Source: Pedobacter suwonensis (lineage in GTDB: Bacteria > Bacteroidota > Bacteroidia > Sphingobacteriales > Sphingobacteriaceae). From it: a stretch of DNA of 64,000 bases. Under the pieces are notes generated by a model that saw only the letters and a program-made list of their open reading frames with translations, was not told the origin of the DNA and did not search any database. Within the stretch, counting starts at the first letter, position 1. Each line of letters opens with the position of its first letter. The position numbers and the translations under genes are program-made. This document shows, one piece after another, positions 34,818-44,298 of this stretch. Location: contig NZ_FOJM01000003.1 of assembly GCF_900111825.1 (NCBI RefSeq), positions 1 to 64,000 on the forward strand. The letters are read 5' to 3'.

Positions 34818-35594
34818 ATGCAGTCAAAAGCGTTCAATTTTCCAGAGGTAACCTTGCTGGTTACCCATTTTAACAGGCCTGCCTCCCTTGCCAGATTACT
34901 TTCCTCTTTCGCGTCGCTGGGTTGCAAATTTGGTGAAATTGTTGTGTCTGATGATTGCAGTACAGCCGAAAACCTGGTGCTGGTTAAAAAACTCCAGCCT
35001 GAATTTGGTTTTAAGCTTATTACTACGCCAAAAAATGCCGGACTAGGAAATAATATTAATAAAGGACAGCGGAACGCAACACTTCCCCTTACGCTTTATG
35101 TACAGGAAGATTTTGTTCCACTCGAACTGTTTCCGGAGAAACTCTCTGCATCAATCGGTTTTATGCAGAATGACCCCGCCCTGGATATCGTTCGGTTTTA
35201 TGCCTATCAGCGTTTTCCTTTTCTGAAACCATTTGCTGAAGGTTTCTCTGAAATGCATTTTAATCCTAAAGATATTCTGAGTACCTATAATAAATTCTAC
35301 CTGTACAGTGACCATCCACACCTGAGGAGAAGTGACTTTTTAACCAAGTTTGGCGATTATAAGGAAGGTGTTAATGTAGAAAAGGCAGAATACAGCATGA
35401 TGATGTCGTTTCTTAAACGTAAGGGTAAAGGATTGTTCTATGAAGACTTTCAGGGTCTTTTTGAGCAAAAAAACTCGAGTGAAGAACCCAGTACTTTTAA
35501 ACGGAACTGGAAGCGGCATCCCACCAATATGATGATCAGGGTGGCCAGGCACCTTTACAGGCACATAAAATTTAACCTGAACTATTATTTTTAA
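34818..35594 (+). CDS. GT2-like glycosyltransferase
   Basis: A 258-residue GT2-type enzyme with VTLLVTHFNRPASLARLLSS at the N-terminus, IVVSDDCSTAENL, KNAGLGNNINKGQRN and, at the place of the metal site, LYVQEDFVPLE. The Q-E-D replaces the usual D-x-D and is seen in some GT2 subfamilies. It lies 102 bases after the GT8 gene. A hairpin begins at its stop codon (35592-35632). Confidence 0.78.
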   Translation: MQSKAFNFPEVTLLVTHFNRPASLARLLSSFASLGCKFGEIVVSDDCSTAENLVLVKKLQPEFGFKLITTPKNAGLGNNINKGQRNATLPLTLYVQEDFVPLELFPEKLSASIGFMQNDPALDIVRFYAYQRFPFLKPFAEGFSEMHFNPKDILSTYNKFYLYSDHPHLRRSDFLTKFGDYKEGVNVEKAEYSMMMSFLKRKGKGLFYEDFQGLFEQKNSSEEPSTFKRNWKRHPTNMMIRVARHLYRHIKFNLNYYF

Positions 35595-35632
35595 AGTTGC
35601 GCAGCGCTTATCTTTTACTTAACGCAACTTTA
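35592..35632 (+). terminator. Hairpin overlapping a stop codon
   Basis: TAAAGTTGCG (35592-35601, including the TAA stop) pairs with CGCAACTTTA (35623-35632) across a 21-base loop. No T-run follows, so it may attenuate rather than end transcription within this operon, or protect the mRNA. Confidence 0.45.
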
Positions 35633-35705
35633 CGACTAAATTACCACAAAACCCCTGGCTGGCATCAGCATAAAAAATGAAAATAGCTACAAAATAACCT
35701 GTGAC

Positions 35706-36683
35706 ATGCTAAGGAAATTAATTGTTAAAATTTTAGGCTTATATACAAAAATCAGGCATTATAACGTTCCTGCGAATTACCGCTATTTTTTCAGGGACAC
35801 CTATCTATGCCAGGTCATCCAGTGGAAATACCTGATCAGCGATTATGTAATTAAAAAACCCTATAAAAAAATATCATTTAGCGGGGAGTTTACACCTGAT
35901 CTGGCCTTTGCACTGCCATTTGCCTACTGGCATTTCAAAAACGGTACCCTATTGCAAACCGAAGGAGCAAAATATACCTCCGAGCTGTATTTTTTTTCGC
36001 CTGAACACCTTGAAACATTTGATTCGAGAACTACGCCGGGAAACTATAATTTTGAAACACCCCGGATTCTTTACAGCCAAAACTACAACATGCGCAAGTG
36101 GGCACAAGTTCCATTAAAAGAGGTGTATGGCAATGACATTTATCGTTATAACAAACCTATCCTGATTATTGCCAACCGCTATAATATGGAATGGGACGGT
36201 CCGCCGATCAGTTTTTTAAGCATTGCACTTTTAGATGAACTGATCAACAGCTATAAAGCTGAATACCAGATTATTTACAACAGACCCAGACCTGAAAATA
36301 TTACGAATGACAACAGCGATATTTACGATTTAAATGAATACGACTGGATTGAGCAGCAGCACCCTGAAGTGCTGTTAATGGAAAACATGTTTAAACAGAA
36401 TCTGGGCAAAGCGAGAAACTTTAACCATTTCCAGCTGATGGTATATGCCAATGCGGAACATTTTATATCCACACACGGCGGAACAGGTGCATTGGCCAGC
36501 TATTTTGGCGGCGTAAATATCCTTTTATCTAAAAAAGGCCCGGAACATTATTTTGGTTGTTTTACAAAACTCTACCCTAAATTCTCAAATGCAGCGGTAT
36601 ACCATGCCAAAAGTGATCAGGACGTACTGGAACTGGCAGCAACACATCTGAAAAGAAAACCATTATCCCCAAATCAGGCTTAA
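35706..36683 (+). CDS. Uncharacterised GT-B-like glycosyltransferase candidate
   Basis: A 325-residue protein that I do not recognise as a named family. It has no signal peptide. The N-terminal half has aromatic-rich segments (NYRYFFRDTYLCQVIQWKYL). The C-terminal half contains FISTHGGTGALASYFGGVNI, which resembles the glycine-rich donor-binding loop of GT-B enzymes, after a Rossmann-like PILIIANRYNMEWDGPP. It ends just before the flippase gene (adjacent, no gap). By position it is a glycosyltransferase of the second repeat unit. Confidence 0.5.
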   Translation: MLRKLIVKILGLYTKIRHYNVPANYRYFFRDTYLCQVIQWKYLISDYVIKKPYKKISFSGEFTPDLAFALPFAYWHFKNGTLLQTEGAKYTSELYFFSPEHLETFDSRTTPGNYNFETPRILYSQNYNMRKWAQVPLKEVYGNDIYRYNKPILIIANRYNMEWDGPPISFLSIALLDELINSYKAEYQIIYNRPRPENITNDNSDIYDLNEYDWIEQQHPEVLLMENMFKQNLGKARNFNHFQLMVYANAEHFISTHGGTGALASYFGGVNILLSKKGPEHYFGCFTKLYPKFSNAAVYHAKSDQDVLELAATHLKRKPLSPNQA

Positions 36684-38021
36684 ATGAGCGGAACAAAAAA
36701 TAACTATTGGATTAAATCCGGGATTATCAATATCCTGCAGAACTTTTCCGGCACACTGATCAACCTTGCGATATTCTTCGTACTGGTAAGACTTCTTACA
36801 AAAAATGATTATGGTGTGTGGGGAATATTTTTGCAAACGGTAACGATCCTTGAAATTATCCGTAACGGACTTATTCAGAGCGCATTGATCAAATTTATGT
36901 CGGGATCTGAAAAAAAAGAACATTCAGATATCTTTTCTGCAACCCTTACCATTAGTGGAAGCCTTACGGTTCTTTGCATTTTATTGAACCTGATTTTCGC
37001 AGGTTATCTTTCCAGATTGCTCAAAGCACCGGAACTTGAACCCATGTTTCACCTGTATAATATTGTATTTATTTTTTCCGGAATCCTAACCCAGTTTAAT
37101 TGCATTGAGCAGGCCAACTTCAAGTATACAGGCGTGCTTTTCAGCGGTTTGGCAAGACAGTCTGTGTTATGCTTATTCTTGTTCGTATGCCTTTTTTTTG
37201 GCATCAAGACCAACCTAATGACACTGGTATATGTACAGATTTTAGCTGTACTGGTCAGCATCGCCATCTCCTGGGCCTATGTAAAAAACTTTATCAGCTT
37301 CTCTTACCGGTTTAGTAAAAACTGGATCAGCCGGATATTCCATTATGGCAAATATGCATTTGCTACCTCGGTTAGTTCCATTCTTTCTGGTACGATAGAT
37401 CAGTGGATGCTTGCAGGCATCATATCACCGGCTGCCTCCGGCTCATTTAATATTGCAGTGAGAATTGGCAATCTGATCGATATCCCTACCAATGCTGTAG
37501 CCACTATTGTGTTTCCGCAAAGTTCTAAACGCATAGAAACAGAAGGAAAGGAAGCCATTAAATACCTGTATGAGAAGTCGGTTGGCACCATCCTGGCCAT
37601 GGTAATCCCCGCAATCATTTTCATCTATCTGTTTGACGGGCTGATTATTAAGCTTTTGGCGGGAGATAAGTATGCCGATACTGTTCCTATACTCAACATC
37701 ACTTTACTTTATTGCATATTCGGTCCGTTTGGGCGACAATTTGGGGTAATTATCGATTCCATCGGAAAAACAAGGGTTACTTTTATCATTGTAATTGTTA
37801 ATACCTGCGTAATTCTGACGCTGAATTATTTCCTCATCCACCGGTACGGGGTAATCGGTGCGGCATATGCTACCCTTATTGCCAACATTTTCGGTTTTAG
37901 CATATCACAGGTTATTTTGTGGAGAGAACTCAAGGTAAATGCACTCAATGCATTTGTATATGCCTATCGCTTTTACCCTGAATTCATCAATAAATATATT
38001 TTAAAAAAGGCAGATTTATGA
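36684..38021 (+). CDS. Oligosaccharide flippase (second Wzx-like)
   Basis: A 445-residue polytopic membrane protein of the polysaccharide-transporter/MATE superfamily with about 12 helices. The N-terminus (IINILQNFSGTLINLAIFFV, LVRLLTKNDYGVWGI) is characteristic, as are AGIISPAASGSFNIAVRIG and YGVIGAAYATLIANIFGF. It is distinct from the flippase at 20180-21628, so the window has two. It overlaps the fucosyltransferase gene by 4 bases (ATGA). Confidence 0.92.
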   Translation: MSGTKNNYWIKSGIINILQNFSGTLINLAIFFVLVRLLTKNDYGVWGIFLQTVTILEIIRNGLIQSALIKFMSGSEKKEHSDIFSATLTISGSLTVLCILLNLIFAGYLSRLLKAPELEPMFHLYNIVFIFSGILTQFNCIEQANFKYTGVLFSGLARQSVLCLFLFVCLFFGIKTNLMTLVYVQILAVLVSIAISWAYVKNFISFSYRFSKNWISRIFHYGKYAFATSVSSILSGTIDQWMLAGIISPAASGSFNIAVRIGNLIDIPTNAVATIVFPQSSKRIETEGKEAIKYLYEKSVGTILAMVIPAIIFIYLFDGLIIKLLAGDKYADTVPILNITLLYCIFGPFGRQFGVIIDSIGKTRVTFIIVIVNTCVILTLNYFLIHRYGVIGAAYATLIANIFGFSISQVILWRELKVNALNAFVYAYRFYPEFINKYILKKADL

Positions 38022-38836
38022 TCGGAGTTAAATTTATCGGGAGGCTTGGAAACCAGATTTTCCAGTACGCTTTCTTTGAGTATTTAAAAGCAAACAACAA
38101 GGGAAAATCGTTTTTTTTTGTAAATCCGCATCATGCCTACCTGACCAAATATTTTGACCTGGGGACATTCGATAACCTGACCTTATCTTCAAAGCTCTAT
38201 TCGGTATATACCCGCATGTTGCCCAAAGTATTGAAATTTAACGAGATTTACATTGAAAGTATCCAGGTTCCGCGGCCGGTAGAAGTGAAAGAACGCACCA
38301 TCTACAAGGGCTTCTTCCAAACCGATTTTTATGTCAGGAATATTCCAGGAGGATTCAACATCAAGCTTAAAAAGCAATTCACCGATCTTTTTGAAGCGGA
38401 ATTCGGACCTGTTTTCCGGACAAATAAAACGATTGTTGTCCATATCCGGCGAACGGATTACCTGAACTATGGCAAAAGAGACATCTCCCTGCCGATGTCT
38501 TATTTCAAAACCAGACTGGATGCCCTTGGCGATACTAAAGACTGTATCGTTTATTTTGTGAGTGATGATATTGAGTATGTAAAGACCTACTTTGGTGAAC
38601 AGCCAAACTATATATTCTCATCAAATAATGAGATCACTGATTTTCAGATTATCAAAAATGCTGACATCGCCATTATTTCCAACAGTAGTTTTGCGTGGTG
38701 GGCCGCTTATCTCTCAGATAAAAACAATACGGTATACGCACCAAAAAACTGGTTAGGTTTCCGCATTGGGAAGGAGCATCCAAAAAGGGTGATGACAGAT
38801 AAATTTATATGGTGCGACGTTTTTGATCAGCCATAA
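38018..38836 (+). CDS. Alpha-1,2-fucosyltransferase (GT11)
   Basis: A 272-residue GT11 enzyme. The diagnostic N-terminal motif GRLGNQIFQYAFFEYLK, the basic donor-phosphate motif VVHIRRTDYLN, FVSDDIEYVKTYF and SNSSFAWWAAYLS are all present. GT11 enzymes transfer fucose from GDP-fucose in alpha-1,2 linkage. The window has gmd but no recognised GDP-fucose synthase, so the donor must be completed elsewhere or the true donor is another GDP-6-deoxyhexose. It overlaps the flippase by 4 bases. Confidence 0.93.
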   Translation: MIGVKFIGRLGNQIFQYAFFEYLKANNKGKSFFFVNPHHAYLTKYFDLGTFDNLTLSSKLYSVYTRMLPKVLKFNEIYIESIQVPRPVEVKERTIYKGFFQTDFYVRNIPGGFNIKLKKQFTDLFEAEFGPVFRTNKTIVVHIRRTDYLNYGKRDISLPMSYFKTRLDALGDTKDCIVYFVSDDIEYVKTYFGEQPNYIFSSNNEITDFQIIKNADIAIISNSSFAWWAAYLSDKNNTVYAPKNWLGFRIGKEHPKRVMTDKFIWCDVFDQP

Positions 38837-38851
38837 TTTTAACCATAACGG

Positions 38852-40063
38852 ATGAGGATACTTCATATTACAGCTTATATTACCGGTGGGGCAGGAATTG
38901 CTGTTATGCGTCTTCACCAGGCGCTTTTGGAACAGGGCATCGAATCTGAAGTGCTTTGTATGCATGCCCTCAATGAAAATCTTTTAACTGGTGTATACAA
39001 GACCGATCAAAAAAGGCCGTTTACCAACCGGGTAACCAGGAAACTGGGCATAGACAAAAACACAAGAATTACGGAAGGACAAACAGGAAAGTATGAAATC
39101 TTTAGCTTTCCTTTTTCGCATTACCGATTGGAACAGGATGACAGGGTAAAACGTGCTGACCTTATCCACCTCCACTGGATATCGGACTTTGTAGATGTCC
39201 CGACCTTTTTTAAAGCCATAAAAAAACCGATGGTTTGGACCGCTCACGACCTGAACCCGATATTAGGTGGTTTCCATTATGAACAGGACGTGTTGCGTAA
39301 TCCCAATTTCAAAAATGCAGAAGATTTGCTTCAGCGAACAAAACATGAAAGCATTCGTTCTTCCGGCATCAGGTTTATTGCGAGCAGTACGCTTACACTG
39401 CAAAAAATCAAACAATATCTTCCTGGCGTAAAATGCGATCAGATTCCCTGTGTGCTTGATATTGCCGGTTTCAGACGAATTGACAAGACTATTTCCAGGG
39501 AAGCCCTTAATATCCCTGCAGACTCGCTGATACTTGGAACGGGTGCTGATGATCTTGAAAATTACAGAAAAGGTTATTGGCTTTTGCTTGAGGCCATTGG
39601 GGGTTTAGAAGCCGATGAGAAAAAGTTTATTACCATTTTAACTTTTGGGGCAATCAGGGCAAAAGTTACCACGAACAATGAGCGCGCCATCAATATCATC
39701 CGCTTTGAACCTGTGCACGATAAAAGATTTCACTCACTGATTTACAGTGCAATGGATTTTTTCATTAATCCCTCGCTGGAGGAAACGTTTGGGCTTACCG
39801 GCACCGAAGCTATACTATGTGGCACACCGCTGATTGCATCAGCAACAGGGGGAATGATTGATTATATTGAGCCTGGCGTAAGTGGCTATTTATTTGATCC
39901 GGGTGATGTAGCTGAACTGCGGAAACTGATCAGACAGGCAATTATTTCAAAAAAAGAAAAAGCGGCAACTTTAAACAGCTGCAGAGCGCGCCTTCTTGAG
40001 TGGTACAAGCGCAATGATCCCATCAGTAAACATATCAATCTATACAAGGAAATGTTGTCTTAA
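38852..40063 (+). CDS. GT4 family glycosyltransferase
   Basis: A 403-residue GT-B enzyme of family 4. The N-terminal nucleotide fold has ILHITAYITGGAGIAVMRLH, then LIHLHWISDFVDVPTF and VWTAHDLNPILGG. The C-terminal donor region has the E-x7-E motif in NPSLEETFGLTGTEAILCG followed by TPLIASATGG. This resembles WcaC-type colanic acid transferases. It is the last gene of the plus-strand operon. Confidence 0.92.
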   Translation: MRILHITAYITGGAGIAVMRLHQALLEQGIESEVLCMHALNENLLTGVYKTDQKRPFTNRVTRKLGIDKNTRITEGQTGKYEIFSFPFSHYRLEQDDRVKRADLIHLHWISDFVDVPTFFKAIKKPMVWTAHDLNPILGGFHYEQDVLRNPNFKNAEDLLQRTKHESIRSSGIRFIASSTLTLQKIKQYLPGVKCDQIPCVLDIAGFRRIDKTISREALNIPADSLILGTGADDLENYRKGYWLLLEAIGGLEADEKKFITILTFGAIRAKVTTNNERAINIIRFEPVHDKRFHSLIYSAMDFFINPSLEETFGLTGTEAILCGTPLIASATGGMIDYIEPGVSGYLFDPGDVAELRKLIRQAIISKKEKAATLNSCRARLLEWYKRNDPISKHINLYKEMLS

Positions 40064-40161
40064 AAAAACGTCAATTACGGATCTAAGAGATTACTTGTGG
40101 TACTAAAAACTGTATTTTTATATTACTTGAGCATTCTTTCTGTCCTGGCCGGACGGGCTTC

Positions 40162-40185
40162 TTTCTTTTTGACGTCAAAAAGAAA
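40162..40185. repeat. Perfect 24-bp palindrome at a convergent junction
   Basis: Twelve bases (TTTCTTTTTGAC) are followed directly by their exact reverse complement. It lies in the 294-base gap between two convergent operons, with no spacer for a loop. It may act as a terminator-like element, a protein-binding site or part of a dispersed repeat. Nothing else was found in this gap. Confidence 0.7.
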
Positions 40186-40357
40186 CAAAAAACGCCGGCT
40201 GAAAATTTTTCTATTAAAGGCAGGGAGTGGGCTTTGACTTTGCTTCCCGAAAAATTTGTTAGGCTGGTGATGCCGAGAACGAAGATTTTGTACTTTGGCT
40301 TAGCCAAACGTCCACGCCTATCGGCAAAATTAAGCCCCATAATTCACGTTAAAAAAG

Positions 40358-41578
40358 TTAATTTTTACCTTTTTTTTCGGGATAAAACTCAGCGATCAGA
40401 CTGCCCAGTTCTGACATACGCCTTGCCCATGTATTATCAGCAGCAATTGACAACCTGAATGCTTTAGCTTCCTCGTTATCATTTTCAAGATAAAAAGAAA
40501 TGGCTGAAGAAAACTCATCAGCATTGTGGCAATAGCGCACAGAATCAAAGGTAAACTCCAGAAGATCCATATTAAAATCTGTAGACACCACTGGTTTACC
40601 GGTTCCCAGGTACTCAAATAATTTAAGCGGAAAGATGGTTGCACTCACTTCATCCTTTTTAAACGGAACCATTGCAATATCGAATCCTTTTACCACTGCC
40701 GGCATCTCATCATAGCGTATACTTTCGCGAAAATAAACGTTATGCATTTCTTCAAACTCCTGAGGAACAAATTCCCGGGCGGTAGGCCCAACCAGTACAA
40801 AGCTTTTATCCGGGTTCATCGTGGCAACCTTTATCAACAGATCAAAATCGATACGGCGTTCGATTGCACCTAAATAACCGATAACCGGTTTGGGGATATC
40901 AGATACGGAAGGGTGGATGAGCAGGTTAGGATCCAGCGCCAGTGAGGAAACCGTCAAATCGGCTGCATTGGGAATAAAAAAGGTCTGCTTTTTCTTTTTA
41001 ATTTTGTCGCGATAAAGTGCTTTGCTTGTGCAGATCACAAGATCGCTGTTTTCGATGAGCAAATCTTCGGATACAAATCCATGACGCTCATCATAACCCG
41101 TAATAATAGGGTCTACACAATGATAAATCTTCAGTATTGCCCCGGAAAGCATTTTAGAAACACCGGGATAGTGGAAATTAAACGAATTGATAAAAATAAA
41201 TTCACCAACGCCTCTCTCTGCCATAACCCGGTTAATCCTGGCCGAAATCATGCGTTCGTTCCACCGCAATAACCAACGATAAATACGCCCTTCGGGCAAA
41301 AAGTTAAGAGAAAGTAACAATGGCAAGATTAAAATCTTTAAACCGGGAAATCCTGTATCAAGAATTCCTTTTGCGCCTTTCTTAAAATGTGGAATTCTTA
41401 AAGCAATGTCTGATTGTTGATTTCTTTTGAAGTAATCTTTAAGCGTATAGGGAAAATCAACATAATATACGTCGTTGTTTTCTGCCAGAAATTTGGCGGT
41501 ATGATAACTGGTGGATTCGAATTTCCAATCAAACCTGGTAGCACCCAATATTACAATTACCTTGTCCTTTAGTTCCAT
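40358..41578 (-). CDS. GT-B glycosyltransferase (GT4-like)
   Basis: A 406-residue glycosyltransferase with two Rossmann halves. Motifs: KVIVILGATRFDWKFES, EFIFINSFNFHYPGVS, FFIPNAADLTVSS, PVIGYLGAIERRIDFDLL, and the donor region VSATIFPLKLFEYLGTGKP. This pattern matches the GT1/GT4-like enzymes with IMVPF-type C-terminal blocks common in Bacteroidota EPS clusters. The ATG at 41578 is chosen over a TTG 18 bases upstream. It ends the second minus-strand operon. Confidence 0.88.
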   Translation of the reverse strand: MELKDKVIVILGATRFDWKFESTSYHTAKFLAENNDVYYVDFPYTLKDYFKRNQQSDIALRIPHFKKGAKGILDTGFPGLKILILPLLLSLNFLPEGRIYRWLLRWNERMISARINRVMAERGVGEFIFINSFNFHYPGVSKMLSGAILKIYHCVDPIITGYDERHGFVSEDLLIENSDLVICTSKALYRDKIKKKKQTFFIPNAADLTVSSLALDPNLLIHPSVSDIPKPVIGYLGAIERRIDFDLLIKVATMNPDKSFVLVGPTAREFVPQEFEEMHNVYFRESIRYDEMPAVVKGFDIAMVPFKKDEVSATIFPLKLFEYLGTGKPVVSTDFNMDLLEFTFDSVRYCHNADEFSSAISFYLENDNEEAKAFRLSIAADNTWARRMSELGSLIAEFYPEKKGKN

Positions 41579-41599
41579 AGTATGTATTCTTCGCAAAAG

Positions 41600-42769
41600 T
41601 TATTGCCTTTTCCAGATAGATGAGACCCGTTGCGCAACCCTGGAAGGCCAGTCTTTATCCATAAAAGGCTTTTCGAAACATAGAAAAAATACCGCACTTA
41701 AGGCGAGCACAACCGGAAGAAACAGGGCCAGCTGCAAGAGCAGATTAATGGTATAATCACGCGTGAAGGTTACATATTTGCTCAACCGGATAAAAAACTC
41801 GGCAAAGGGAAGATGAATAAGGTATATGGTATAACACATTCCACCAATGGCCATCACCCACCTGTTGGTAATCAACCGGTTAATCAGGTTTCCTTTAAAT
41901 GCAGCAATAAAAAAAACAAAAAGACAAATTACTACCGCCAGTCTGTTAATGAACTCAAAACCCCAGCTCCATAAACCAATAAGCCCTGCAAGAGCGAGTA
42001 CAGCTACAATATCATAAAATTTGCTTTTTTTAATTGAAGCCCAATCACAGATATAAAGATCAGCCAGCATAAAGCCGATTAGAAAATAGTGAAGATGACC
42101 TAAAATTGAAAGGCTAAACGGTGGCAGGTACCACTTAAAATACTGCTGGAGCAACATCAGCACCAGGATAAAGCCAATGTTCAGACCACGTCTGATACCT
42201 TTTTTAGGTATTTTAAAGAATAAATAGGAAAGAAATGGCGCAAGAATATAAAACTGGATTTCAATTTCGAGGGTCCAGGTTGGAGGATTAAAGGGAGACC
42301 AGACACCATAAAAAATAGCATGGGTATAGGTAATATTGGCAAAATAATGCGGAAGATATTCGAAAAAAGAAACATGGCGCTGAAATACATAAACCAGAAA
42401 GAAAATACTGATCCAGAAAATATAAGGTGGTTCAAGCCGGGTAAGCCTTCTCCAGAAATATTGCCTGATACCTATTTTCTTTCCGCTGGCCAGGTGGTAT
42501 GAAGCAAATGGGAGCGCCAGGATAAACCCGCTGATTACAAAAAAAATGTAAACACCTAAGAACCCCCTGTAAGCCAGAAAATAGGCAAATGTATCTGCTT
42601 TGGGATGGATAAAATCGATCGTGGTATTCCGCTCAAAACGCTCGTTCAAATGCTGTATAAGCACCGGAAGGATCGCAAAAAATCTAAGTCCATCAATCTC
42701 GCTGATGAGCTTCCTTCCAGAGGTGACCCTGGCCAGTTTATCGGGTATGGATTGCAGAAATTTATACAT
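41600..42769 (-). CDS. OafA/YrhL-type acyltransferase (acyltransferase family 3)
   Basis: A 389-residue inner-membrane O-acyltransferase with about ten helices. The family start is clear (ISEIDGLRFFAILPVLIQHL, with the catalytic-region His). GFLGVYIFFVISGFILALP, FWRRLTRLEPPYIFWI and NPPTWTLEIEIQFYILAPFL follow. It is a plain transmembrane form without the C-terminal SGNH domain seen in some OafA proteins. It probably O-acetylates the polymer or repeat unit. The ATG at 42769 gives a standard N-terminus; the longer frame begins 42 bases upstream. Confidence 0.92.
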   Translation of the reverse strand: MYKFLQSIPDKLARVTSGRKLISEIDGLRFFAILPVLIQHLNERFERNTTIDFIHPKADTFAYFLAYRGFLGVYIFFVISGFILALPFASYHLASGKKIGIRQYFWRRLTRLEPPYIFWISIFFLVYVFQRHVSFFEYLPHYFANITYTHAIFYGVWSPFNPPTWTLEIEIQFYILAPFLSYLFFKIPKKGIRRGLNIGFILVLMLLQQYFKWYLPPFSLSILGHLHYFLIGFMLADLYICDWASIKKSKFYDIVAVLALAGLIGLWSWGFEFINRLAVVICLFVFFIAAFKGNLINRLITNRWVMAIGGMCYTIYLIHLPFAEFFIRLSKYVTFTRDYTINLLLQLALFLPVVLALSAVFFLCFEKPFMDKDWPSRVAQRVSSIWKRQ

Positions 42770-42858
42770 TATTCTTACTTTTCTTATATCCTTTGATAAA
42801 ACCAAATACAAAAAATACAGCTGCAGGTATGACCAAGAGTCCTAGTGGCATATTGAAA

Positions 42859-44298
42859 TTAGTTATTTTTTGAGATTGCTACATTTTTTACATCCAGGTT
42901 ATTGGCCATTAGTACAAATGACCACGACATGTATAGAATGATTACTGATGGAAAACCATTCATTACTTCATTGCCATAACTACAAAAAAACAGACCGGCG
43001 GTACCGGATGTTAGCGCAATGCATTTTACTTTGAGTCCCTTATCCTGAATGTTCCACACCGTTCCGCAACACTTTCCGAGCATATACATAATCAGTGAAA
43101 ACCATATCACGAGCCCCACAGGTCCGTACATTACCCAAATCTTAACCCAATAACTATCTGGCGGAATATTTGATAAATATTTTTCTGAATTAAATTTAAT
43201 CCCGTTCAATCCGATACTTCCCACCCCTGCACCGAAGGGTTTGTTCTTCATCAATTCTTTCAGCGTGGCCTGATTGATCAGCCTGGCATTAAAGGAATCG
43301 TTTTCAGGGTCAACAGCGGTACGTAGCCGAACAATCTGGTAATTCCCACTTCCGATAGTGGTGTATTTGAGAAAGCCAAACATGGCAACAACGAAGAAAA
43401 GCCCCGCAAAGAGCACCTTAAAATTTTTACTCAGTGACATGGCAAAGATGCTGGCCACCACAAATGCAAAAAATGCTCCCCTGGTGCCGGAAATTAGCAT
43501 TCCGTAAAAGAGTATTAATCCGGAAATCCATAATAAGATCTTCTTCCATCTTTTAAAAGGGCCTAAGGCCATCACTATTGTGATTGCCGACATTGCGGCC
43601 TGAGAAGCACCAAACTGGCCTGCATCGGTATAAAATGAAAATACCCGGAGCCTGCCATCAATAATATGGGTGGTTGCCCCTCCTTCATCAAGCCAGCGTT
43701 GCTCGCCGGCAGAAACCCCTATATAATATTGTTTGATTCCATAAAGCGTACCTAAAACCGACAGGGATATGATCATGATAAAAAAAACATCAAGGTCGCG
43801 TTTACTCTTAAACAATAAGAAGCCAATAGGGGCGATTAGCAACCAGTTGAAAGCTGTAAAACGTACTTCATTTAGCCAACCCAGCAAACTGGCCCCTTCA
43901 GGATTAACCAATTCCAGAATGTTAATTGAAAACCAGATGAGCGCGATGATAATATGATCATTATGGATCTCTTTCCAGTCGATTTTCTTATAATTAACCA
44001 GCAGCGAAAGCCAGGTAGCGCCGAGCAGAACTTCCATTAGGGGGCCAAAAGGCAATCCCGTATTTTTCAGCAGGCCCGCAATAAAGAAACAGTATACGAG
44101 ATAAACGAGAAAACCAACTTTTGGATTGGAAAATAATGCAATCGTAAATACAATGCCTCCTGCAAAAAGCAGTGCCAGGAAAACGGCATAATATTCGAGC
44201 TTAACGGTGAGTAAAGCTGAACCGACAGCAAATGATAGCATAGCAATAAGAATTACCAGCTTTTTTTTCATCTCATATGATAGGTTGGACCACATCAT
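42859..44298 (-). CDS. O-antigen polymerase/ligase family protein (Wzy or WaaL)
   Basis: A 479-residue polytopic membrane protein with about 12 helices and a large periplasmic loop before the last helices. The ligase-family region ILFYGMLISGTRGAFFAFVV and the late loop PFGAGVGSIGLNG are visible. Members either polymerise repeat units (Wzy) or ligate them to an acceptor. Context (Wzc-like gene, GT2, acyltransferase) favours a Wzy role for the second polymer. It overlaps the GT2 upstream by 4 bases. Confidence 0.85.
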   Translation of the reverse strand: MMWSNLSYEMKKKLVILIAMLSFAVGSALLTVKLEYYAVFLALLFAGGIVFTIALFSNPKVGFLVYLVYCFFIAGLLKNTGLPFGPLMEVLLGATWLSLLVNYKKIDWKEIHNDHIIIALIWFSINILELVNPEGASLLGWLNEVRFTAFNWLLIAPIGFLLFKSKRDLDVFFIMIISLSVLGTLYGIKQYYIGVSAGEQRWLDEGGATTHIIDGRLRVFSFYTDAGQFGASQAAMSAITIVMALGPFKRWKKILLWISGLILFYGMLISGTRGAFFAFVVASIFAMSLSKNFKVLFAGLFFVVAMFGFLKYTTIGSGNYQIVRLRTAVDPENDSFNARLINQATLKELMKNKPFGAGVGSIGLNGIKFNSEKYLSNIPPDSYWVKIWVMYGPVGLVIWFSLIMYMLGKCCGTVWNIQDKGLKVKCIALTSGTAGLFFCSYGNEVMNGFPSVIILYMSWSFVLMANNLDVKNVAISKNN

